DNA from: an uncultured Clostridia bacterium | GTDB lineage: Bacteria > Bacillota_A > Clostridia > TANB77 > CAG-508 | DNA length: 5,022 nt | Reading direction: 5' to 3' | NCBI GenBank assembly: GCA_944393295.1 | Contig: CALXZR010000098.1 | Coordinates: forward strand, 1-5,022 | In this document: piece by piece, positions 1 to 5,022 of the stretch | How the letters are laid out: every line of letters begins with the position of its first letter | Numbering within the stretch: the first letter of the stretch is position 1 | Notes under the pieces: model-generated | What the model saw: the letters and a program-made list of their open reading frames with translations, nothing else | The model's database searches: none | Told to the model about the DNA's origin: nothing | Made by a program: the position numbers and the translations under genes

Positions 1-2
1 TT

Positions 3-671
3 AGAAATTTAAAGCAACAAAAGAATTGGAAAGATTTGTATTATAAGAACATTAAAAAATTTAAAAGTATGGATGATTATATTCAAAATAATTTAAATAA
101 GAAAAAAACATATTTAAAACAAATTGAAAAATATGCGAAGAATAAAAAAGTCATAGAATGTGGCTGTGGAACTGCTAAAATTTCCACATATTTTCAAAAT
201 AATGGTTACGATGTATCTGCAGTTGATATTGATAATGAGATAATTGATTTGGCAAAATATATTGTTAAGAATTCGACATATAAGGACAGTCCAAAATTTT
301 ATAATATGTCAATTATGAATATGAATTTTAAAAATAAAGAATTTGATGTAGCTTTTAGTAATGGCGTGTTGGAACATTTTAAAAATGATGAAATAATTAA
401 AATATTAAAGGAAGAATGCAGAATAGCAAAATTTGTTATATTTGGAGTGCCTAGTAAATATTTTGATGAAAAAGAATATATGTATGGCGATGAAAGATAT
501 TTGACAAGAGCAGAATGGAAGAATCTAATAAAAAAGGCTAATGCCAGTATAATAGACATTAAATCATTTCATTCACAGTCATTAACGAAAAGAATAAAAA
601 ATAAAAAAATATTTAAGCAAAAAGAATTTAATTTATTTATAATAAAGGAGGATAAAAGTGATGGAAAGTGA
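3..671 (+). CDS. Class I SAM-dependent methyltransferase (Methyltransf_11-like), 5'-partial
   Basis: This encodes a cytosolic S-adenosylmethionine-dependent methyltransferase with a Rossmann-like fold; the acceptor cannot be told. Counting from the TTG at 36, motif I is VIECGCGTAK (residues 39-48), the ribose-binding acid is D64 in AVDID, and motif IV is FDVAFSNGVLEHF (103-115), all classic for the family. A Y/W-rich segment follows (residues 143-161), then a Lys-rich tail. The frame stays open to the left edge without a stop, reading NLKQQKNWKD before residue 1. The TTG at 36 has only a GGAAAG two bases upstream, which is too close, and the ATG at 69 has no SD, so the true start most likely lies outside the window. 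The 3' end overlaps the next gene and carries its ribosome binding site, implying coupled translation. In context it may methylate the product or an intermediate of the cluster (inference). [Confidence was missing from the original answer; the value given is a placeholder.]. Confidence 0.5.
   Translation, partial: RNLKQQKNWKDLYYKNIKKFKSMDDYIQNNLNKKKTYLKQIEKYAKNKKVIECGCGTAKISTYFQNNGYDVSAVDIDNEIIDLAKYIVKNSTYKDSPKFYNMSIMNMNFKNKEFDVAFSNGVLEHFKNDEIIKILKEECRIAKFVIFGVPSKYFDEKEYMYGDERYLTRAEWKNLIKKANASIIDIKSFHSQSLTKRIKNKKIFKQKEFNLFIIKEDKSDGK
646..651 (+). promoter_or_regulatory. Ribosome binding site AGGAGG inside the end of the methyltransferase gene
   Basis: A consensus AGGAGG lies within the last codons of the upstream gene. 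It is 6 bases before GTG at 658 and 9 bases before ATG at 661, so it supports either start of the CYTH gene and fixes an 11-14 base gene overlap. This arrangement is typical of translational coupling. Confidence 0.8.
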
Positions 672-1197
672 ATATGAAATAACTGTTTTAGATATTGATG
701 TATCTGAAATAGAAAAAAAATTAGAAAGTATCGGTGCAATAAAGCAAGGAGAGTATTTTCAAAAAAGGAATTTATACAATTTTCATGAAGAATATAGGGG
801 CAGATTTATTAGATTAAGAACAAATGGAGAGAAAACAACACTAACAATAAAAGATAAGTCAGCAAAAAAAGAAATAGGTAGCGTAAAAGAGTTAGAAATA
901 GAAGTTTCAAGCTTTGAAAAAGCTAATGAAATATTAGAGTTATTAGGATATGAACATAGTACATATCAAGAAAATAAAAGAATAATTTATAAATTAGGTC
1001 ATATAGAATTTGACATTGATACATGGCCAATGATTCCTACATACTTGGAAATCGAAGGAAAGAATAAAGAAGATGTTGAAAAAATGATAAAAATCCTAGA
1101 TATAGATGAAGAAAAATTGTCATTGGATAAAGTGAGCGAAATTTATAAAAAATACGGAATAGATATACATCAATATAAAGAATTAAAATTTGAATAA
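658..1197 (+). CDS. CYTH-domain (class IV adenylate cyclase-like) triphosphate-tunnel protein
   Basis: CYTH proteins form an eight-stranded beta tunnel that binds a triphosphate and a divalent metal; members include CyaB-type adenylate cyclases, thiamine triphosphatases and inorganic triphosphatases. Counted from GTG 658, visible family signatures are RGRFIRLR (47-54), LTIK (62-65), KELEIEV (77-83), NKRIIYKL (106-113), EFDIDTWP (117-124), YLEIEG (129-134) and a closing YGID...LKFE. The 179-residue length is normal for the clostridial family. The N-terminal ExExK signature reads EYEIT (residues 5-9), with Thr where the Lys is expected. Since that Lys normally contacts the triphosphate, activity may be altered. 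ATG at 661 is an equally good start. The gene overlaps the methyltransferase and sits just before the radical SAM gene, so a role in the same pathway is likely. The substrate (ATP or another triphosphate) is unknown. Confidence 0.88.
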   Translation: MMESEYEITVLDIDVSEIEKKLESIGAIKQGEYFQKRNLYNFHEEYRGRFIRLRTNGEKTTLTIKDKSAKKEIGSVKELEIEVSSFEKANEILELLGYEHSTYQENKRIIYKLGHIEFDIDTWPMIPTYLEIEGKNKEDVEKMIKILDIDEEKLSLDKVSEIYKKYGIDIHQYKELKFE

Positions 1198-1200
1198 AAT

Positions 1201-2292
1201 ATGGGGGCGCTTCAATTGAAAAAGTTTAATATAGGATGGGGACTAACTAATTTATGTAATATGAACTGTAAGTTTTGTTATAGTAAGGAAACAAGAGAAA
1301 AAAGTAGAGAATGTAATATTGAAGATTGGAAAAACTTTATAGATGAAAATTATGAACAAATCGATTCAATTAATTATGGCACAGGAGAAAATGCAATATT
1401 AGACGACTTTTTTTATTTTATTGATTATGTTAGAAAAGAACATCCTAATATCACACAATCTGTTACAACAAATGGATATATTTCACAAAAAATAATTAAA
1501 AATAAAGAATTTATGGATATATTTATGAATTCTATTGATGAAATCGATGTGTCTCTGGATTTTGCAACTAAAGAAAAACACTGTGAATTTAGAGGGCAAA
1601 AAGATGCATATGATTGGGCAATACAAACATTAAAGATTTTAAAAGATACAAATAAGAAAACAACAATTGTATTTGTTGGATTCGAAGAAACAATGGTAAA
1701 AGAAAATATAGACGGATTGTTCAAAATTGCAAAAGAATATAATGCATTGGTTAGATTAAACATATATAGACCTGTAAGTGAAAGTGAGGAAATTAATAAA
1801 AAATTTATATTAAGTTTTGAAACATTAGATAAAATATTAAACTATATATATAGCAAATATAAAATTGTTAGTTTAAGTGATGTTCTACTAGGCAATGTTT
1901 ATACCAATGAAGAAAATATAAAGGAAAATACTGGAATAGGTAGCATAAGAATATTACCAAATGGTAACATATGCCCTTCTACCTACTTGATAGGGGATAA
2001 ATATAGTACAAATTACAATATAAAACAAGAGGGAGTATTATCAAAAATATATTTTGAAGAGTTTGAGAATACAACAATTCCAGATGATTGTATGGAATGT
2101 GAATTGAAAGATAAGTGCAAAGGAGGCGTATTTGATAGAAGAATATTATGGTATGGTACATTAAAAGAAAAAGATCCATATTGTCCACTTAGATACGGAA
2201 GGACCATACCGAAGAACAAATTTAATATTGAAAAGCACGGACGAGTATCAGTCCATGATGATTATTTACCAACATTATTTTTTAAAAATTAG
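1201..2292 (+). CDS. Radical SAM enzyme with SPASM-like C-terminal domain
   Basis: A radical SAM enzyme, which uses a [4Fe-4S] cluster to cleave SAM to a 5'-deoxyadenosyl radical. The cluster motif CxxxCxxC is CNMNCKFC (C19, C23, C26), followed by a SAM-binding segment YGTGEN (59-64) in place of the usual GGEP, and TTNGY (89-93). The C-terminal region resembles a SPASM domain that holds auxiliary Fe-S clusters: LPNGNIC (C258), then CMECELKDKCKGG (C297, C300, C306), then DPYC (C328). The usual fourth Cys after KGG is Val310. The protein ends with an unusual tail (about 331-363) containing VHDDYLPTLFF. SPASM enzymes often modify peptides but also act on small molecules, so the substrate is open. 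The ATG at 1201 has no SD; TTG at 1216, preceded by GGGGG, gives a compact start MKKFNIGWG and may be the real one. The stop overlaps the next gene's SD. Confidence 0.92.
   Translation: MGALQLKKFNIGWGLTNLCNMNCKFCYSKETREKSRECNIEDWKNFIDENYEQIDSINYGTGENAILDDFFYFIDYVRKEHPNITQSVTTNGYISQKIIKNKEFMDIFMNSIDEIDVSLDFATKEKHCEFRGQKDAYDWAIQTLKILKDTNKKTTIVFVGFEETMVKENIDGLFKIAKEYNALVRLNIYRPVSESEEINKKFILSFETLDKILNYIYSKYKIVSLSDVLLGNVYTNEENIKENTGIGSIRILPNGNICPSTYLIGDKYSTNYNIKQEGVLSKIYFEEFENTTIPDDCMECELKDKCKGGVFDRRILWYGTLKEKDPYCPLRYGRTIPKNKFNIEKHGRVSVHDDYLPTLFFKN
1203..1207 (+). promoter_or_regulatory. Possible ribosome binding site GGGGG for a TTG start at 1216
   Basis: GGGGG lies 8 bases before TTG 1216 and can pair with the 16S rRNA tail through one G-U wobble. 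The ATG at 1201 has only A/T-rich sequence upstream, whereas the other starts in this operon with visible upstream sequence have a purine-rich SD. This favours initiation at 1216, but it is not proof. Confidence 0.5.
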
Positions 2293-2296
2293 GAGG
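2291..2296 (+). promoter_or_regulatory. Ribosome binding site AGGAGG deciding the start at ATG 2306
   Basis: AGGAGG overlaps the TAG stop of the radical SAM gene and lies 9 bases before ATG 2306. The same frame is open from an ATG at 2228, but that ATG sits deep inside the radical SAM gene without an SD, and its extra 26 residues do not match the phosphorylase fold. The start at 2306 is therefore preferred. Confidence 0.85.
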
Positions 2297-2305
2297 AGTA
2301 GTAAG

Positions 2306-3142
2306 ATGAATGAATTTAAACCAAAAGTAGCATTAATAATGAGAAATGATGAGATGATTGAAAAATTTAATTTAAAAAGAGTAACAATAGATACTTCATT
2401 TGGACCAGTTGATAGATGCTTTGAAGGATATGTTTATGATGTACCAGTACTAGTTATTTATGGAAGGTTTAATGGACAAAAAGTTCCTTCAAATGAAATA
2501 AATTTCGAACAAACAATTGAAGCAATAAAGAATAGAGGAATATCTAAAGTAATAGGTACATTTGTAGTTGGAGGAATTAATCCGGAAATGCCACAAGGTT
2601 CAGTATATGTATTAGGCGACTTAATAGGAATGTCTGGATATAATATTCATTGGAACAGAAATATATCATTTCATAATGCAGAAATGTATGAACCATTTTG
2701 CCCAAATTTGACAAAAAAATTATGTGAAGCTGCTGGAAAAATGGAATTCCCAGTTAAAACAAATGCAACATATGTAACATTTTATGGCTATCCAAGAATT
2801 GAGACAAAAGGGGAATTAAAGTTTTATAATAAAATGGGATGGGATGTAGTAGGACAAACTTGTGATCCTGAGGCGACTTTAGCTAAATTAAATCAAATGT
2901 GCTATGCTGCTGTTGCGGTTCAAATAGATGATCCAAACAGTAGGAATGAATATATAGATGGTTTAGAAAAAAATGAGCAAAAGAAACAATATGTGGAGTC
3001 AATTAAATCATGCAGAGAAAGAACTACAAAGATAGTTTTGCAATATTTAAAAGATTTTAAAGATGATGATTGTCCTATATGTAAAAAGATGTCTAGAAAA
3101 AATAACAATTTCAGAGAATTTCCGGACAAATTTTATGAATAG
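2306..3142 (+). CDS. Divergent MTAP / purine nucleoside phosphorylase-fold protein
   Basis: Methylthioadenosine phosphorylases split 5'-methylthioadenosine with phosphate into adenine and methylthioribose 1-phosphate. This 278-residue protein follows the trimeric MTAP/PNP family along its length: DTSFG (29-33), VPSNEINF (60-67), VVGGINPEMPQG (87-98), EPFCP (129-133), YPRIETKGE (162-170), WDVVGQTCDPEATLA (179-193) and CYAAVAVQIDD (199-209). Compared with human MTAP recalled from memory, the glycine loop IIGGTG is LIMRND (10-15), the RHG phosphate motif is YGR (52-54), the Met of NMT is Gln184, and the second Asp of the DYD base-binding motif is Pro210. Ordinary phosphorolysis is therefore doubtful; it may bind a nucleoside or catalyse another reaction. 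A CPIC motif (256-259) near the C-terminus is unusual. Its place after the radical SAM gene suggests a shared pathway. Confidence 0.85.
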   Translation: MNEFKPKVALIMRNDEMIEKFNLKRVTIDTSFGPVDRCFEGYVYDVPVLVIYGRFNGQKVPSNEINFEQTIEAIKNRGISKVIGTFVVGGINPEMPQGSVYVLGDLIGMSGYNIHWNRNISFHNAEMYEPFCPNLTKKLCEAAGKMEFPVKTNATYVTFYGYPRIETKGELKFYNKMGWDVVGQTCDPEATLAKLNQMCYAAVAVQIDDPNSRNEYIDGLEKNEQKKQYVESIKSCRERTTKIVLQYLKDFKDDDCPICKKMSRKNNNFREFPDKFYE

Positions 3143-3153
3143 GAGAGAGAAAA

Positions 3154-4248
3154 ATGATATTAGATGATGTAGATAAAAGTAATCAAAAGAGAAAATATAA
3201 GTTTGTAAAACATTTATATAAGGATAATTTTGAGTTTATAATACAAGCAAATGATGAAGAAATAATTGAAGAATTAGAGCAGTTTATATCTTTTGATAAA
3301 ATGCCGAGATTTAATGGCGAGTATGATACAACAACAATATCATTTATAGATAAATCGAATTTTCCCGAAGATGCTAAGCATAAGATTAGCCAAGGCGAAA
3401 GAATTGTAATTCATGGAGGGACTCCAGAGCAACATGTTTGGGGAACAAAAGTAAGTATAGATAATAAAAAATATTATAATATACCTAAAAATGATGAGTA
3501 TATAATACAAGATGGTAATCAATATTATCTTTATGGAGGAAATCAAGGAAAAGAAGAAAATCTTTATAGAATAGTAAGAGAAATATATTATAGAAAGAGT
3601 TTAGCATTAGGCAGGGTGGCTATACATTCAGCAGCAGTTGCAGATAAGAAAGGAAGATGCATTTTAATACCAGGTGAAAAAGCAGCAGGGAAAACAACAT
3701 TTTTATGTAATTTATTAGCTAGTAAAAAATATAAATTCTTAGATAATGACAGAATACTACTTGAACTTGATAATCAAGGAGGACTTAAAGCACATAGTAT
3801 GTCAAGTACAGTTAATGTGGGATATGGAACGATGCGTATAGTACCAGATAAATTTAGAGATATAAAAATATCCGGATATGAAAAGCCTACAGATAAAAAA
3901 CGATACACAAGAAAAGGCTTTATAAAGCAAATGAGTTGTGACTCGACAACAACAGGAAAAGTTAAATTAATAGTGTTTCCAAAAATAAAAAAAGAAAGCC
4001 ATGTTCAATTGCGAAAGTGTAATAGAGAAGAAAAGATGCATCGTATTGGTGATGCTATTGAAAGATATGATAATAGCGAACATCCAGATTGGCTTGGAAT
4101 TTCCAATGTATCTGAGGAACAGTATCGAATAAATATATTAAAAATATTACAATACATAGAAAAAAATATACCAGCACATGAGATGCAATTCGGGTATGAA
4201 AGAATTAATGATAATGAACTATGCCAAATTGATGAGAGAGGAGAGTAA
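3154..4248 (+). CDS. HPr kinase-like (HprK/PEPCK-type P-loop) protein
   Basis: The C-terminal half resembles HPr serine kinase, whose P-loop fold is related to PEP carboxykinase. It has AIHSAAV (156-162) with the family His158, a Walker A loop PGEKAAGKTT (173-182), and FLDNDR (195-200) in the place of the HprK Asp-Asp motif, with Asn198 for the first Asp and Asp199 kept. Residues 1-150 are not recognised: they are charged and end in RIVREIYYRKSLALGR. HprK-like proteins of this stand-alone kind occur in natural-product clusters, including lasso peptide clusters where they phosphorylate the precursor. No HPr gene is adjacent, so a substrate specific to this cluster is inferred. An SD, AGGAGAG at 3141-3147, overlaps the preceding stop and lies 6 bases before ATG 3154. 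No signal peptide or membrane segment is seen. The exact phosphoacceptor is unknown. Confidence 0.8.
   Translation: MILDDVDKSNQKRKYKFVKHLYKDNFEFIIQANDEEIIEELEQFISFDKMPRFNGEYDTTTISFIDKSNFPEDAKHKISQGERIVIHGGTPEQHVWGTKVSIDNKKYYNIPKNDEYIIQDGNQYYLYGGNQGKEENLYRIVREIYYRKSLALGRVAIHSAAVADKKGRCILIPGEKAAGKTTFLCNLLASKKYKFLDNDRILLELDNQGGLKAHSMSSTVNVGYGTMRIVPDKFRDIKISGYEKPTDKKRYTRKGFIKQMSCDSTTTGKVKLIVFPKIKKESHVQLRKCNREEKMHRIGDAIERYDNSEHPDWLGISNVSEEQYRINILKILQYIEKNIPAHEMQFGYERINDNELCQIDERGE
4237..4245 (+). promoter_or_regulatory. Ribosome binding site AGAGGAGAG for the GTG start at 4254
   Basis: This purine-rich SD lies in the last codons of the kinase-like gene. Its GGAG core ends 10 bases before GTG 4254, the only plausible start of the long downstream frame. 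An ATG at 4252 shares a base with that GTG (ATGTG) but is out of frame and stops after seven codons at 4275. Confidence 0.7.
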
Positions 4249-4253
4249 TAAAT

Positions 4254-5022
4254 GTGTATAAATTTGATAATTTAAGGGAATTTAATAAAGAATATTATAA
4301 TTATTTAAGTAATAATAACAATGTTTTTGAAAATAAGAGTTTAAACTTAATTCATCATATCTGGAGAGTAGTTTTACAATTTGAAATTCAAAATAAAATA
4401 GAAGAAGTTTGTAAATTAATTATTGATAGACAAAAAAGTAATGGCGAATGGGGAGAAAGAGATAAGCATCGTAACTTTGGAGACACAGTTGTAAATATTC
4501 ATAGACTTTTATGGACATTATTTGTATTAAATAAGAAAAATAAAGATGTAAAATTAAATAATCTTATAACTAATAGCATAAAAAAGAGTGTTGATTATAT
4601 AATCGAAAATCATGATATGCACTATAATATAAATAGAGAATTTGGACATGGAATGATAGATAGATTACATTATTTGATGCAGACAGAATATTATTTAGTT
4701 AATCTTAATAAAGAATTTAATTTATTAAATCTCACACAAGAGCAATCATTAATGAGATATTGGAATAAAGATACAAGATGGATAATCGAAAGACAGGAAC
4801 AAGATGGGGGGTGGCATGAGATAGATAGAGTAAGAAGCAGGATAGGGACAACAGCAGATGCACTACGAGGAATAATTTTAAATGATAAGTTTATGCAAAA
4901 TGTCTTAAAAGGGATAGACTATATCATAAACAACCAGAATGTCTATGACGGATATTGGGATGCTGGTAATATTGATAAAAATACAGATGCATTAAAAGCA
5001 CTAATAAATAGTAGAAGATTGA
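4254..5022 (+). CDS. Terpene cyclase / prenyltransferase-like alpha-alpha barrel protein, 3'-partial
   Basis: The frame opens with GTG 4254 and runs for 256 codons to the right edge without a stop. It carries three QW-type repeats of the terpene cyclase / prenyltransferase beta-subunit fold: Q60-K-S-N-G-E-W66, Q181-E-Q-D-G-G-W187 and Q228 through DGYW (232-235). The first two are followed by a G(D/T)T helix start (GDTVVNIHRL at 76-85, GTTADALRGI at 198-207), and the third by NTDALKAL (243-250). A weaker repeat may lie at IIENHDMHYN (116-125). Such toroids cyclise isoprenoids, bind prenyl groups, or serve as scaffolds. No DxDD motif of class II cyclases is visible in the part present, so the chemistry is unknown. 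There are no membrane segments. An in-frame stop (4233-4235) precedes the GTG, and the next in-frame ATG is about 120 codons downstream, so GTG is the best start. Confidence 0.68.
   Translation, partial: MYKFDNLREFNKEYYNYLSNNNNVFENKSLNLIHHIWRVVLQFEIQNKIEEVCKLIIDRQKSNGEWGERDKHRNFGDTVVNIHRLLWTLFVLNKKNKDVKLNNLITNSIKKSVDYIIENHDMHYNINREFGHGMIDRLHYLMQTEYYLVNLNKEFNLLNLTQEQSLMRYWNKDTRWIIERQEQDGGWHEIDRVRSRIGTTADALRGIILNDKFMQNVLKGIDYIINNQNVYDGYWDAGNIDKNTDALKALINSRRL

Noticed and set aside
299..559. Open frame of 86 codons on the minus strand
   Set aside because: It is antisense to the methyltransferase, with hydrophobic composition expected from the complement of a Lys/Asn-rich gene, and no SD or family motif.
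603..609. Seven-A tract near the end of the methyltransferase gene, considered as a frameshift signal
   Set aside because: No downstream stem-loop or useful alternate frame is seen; the tract lies in a Lys-rich tail.
713..720. Run of eight A inside the CYTH gene, considered as a phase-variation or slippage site
   Set aside because: It encodes an ordinary Glu-Lys-Lys helix, and such runs are expected by chance in DNA this A-rich.
1211..1220. Perfect 10-base palindrome TTCAATTGAA at the radical SAM start
   Set aside because: It has no loop to form an RNA hairpin, sits inside an operon, and such AT-rich palindromes are common by chance.
1425..2219. Three minus-strand open frames inside the radical SAM gene
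   Set aside because: They mirror a well-supported coding frame and have no recognisable motif; two overlap each other in different frames.
2228..2305. Upstream extension of the MTAP-like frame from ATG 2228
   Set aside because: It would overlap the radical SAM gene by 65 bases, has no SD, and adds residues with no match to the fold; ATG 2306 has a consensus SD.
2920..3546. Minus-strand open frames over the MTAP-like and kinase-like genes
   Set aside because: They are shadows of strong coding frames with low-complexity hydrophobic translations.

Overview
The window is strongly AT-rich and A-rich on the plus strand. It uses ATA for Ile and AGA/AGG for Arg throughout, and most starts have a good Shine-Dalgarno (SD) sequence (AGGAGG or close variants). 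This points to a low-GC Gram-positive bacterium, most likely a clostridial Firmicute; the species cannot be named from the sequence. Base and codon use look uniform across all six genes, so no internal transfer boundary is visible.

Layout: six genes on the plus strand fill the window almost end to end, in this order. (1) A class I SAM-dependent methyltransferase, open at the left edge. (2) A CYTH / class IV adenylate-cyclase-like triphosphate-tunnel protein. (3) A radical SAM enzyme with a SPASM-like C-terminal domain. (4) A divergent methylthioadenosine phosphorylase (MTAP) / purine nucleoside phosphorylase-fold protein. (5) An HPr-kinase-like P-loop protein. (6) A protein with repeated QW-type motifs of the terpene cyclase / prenyltransferase alpha-alpha barrel kind, open at the right edge. 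Genes 1 and 2 overlap and the other gaps are about 3 to 23 bases. SD sites lie inside, or overlap, the end of the preceding gene, so this looks like one translationally coupled operon that continues past both edges. I saw no promoter, terminator, RNA gene, mobile element, CRISPR array or long intergenic region.

How the genes may work together: none looks like a housekeeping copy. The CYTH protein lacks the lysine of its ExExK signature. The MTAP-like protein keeps the fold motifs but has lost most of the residues that hold phosphate. The radical SAM protein has a reduced SPASM cysteine set. The kinase-like protein has a large unrecognised N-terminal half and no HPr gene beside it. The combination (two SAM enzymes, two phosphate-handling folds, a nucleoside-binding fold and a terpene-cyclase-like barrel) does not match any pathway I can name. 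The best inference is an uncharacterised biosynthetic or molecule-modifying cluster, perhaps acting on a nucleoside-like or peptide substrate. No precursor peptide, transporter or regulator is visible here; they would have to lie outside the window.
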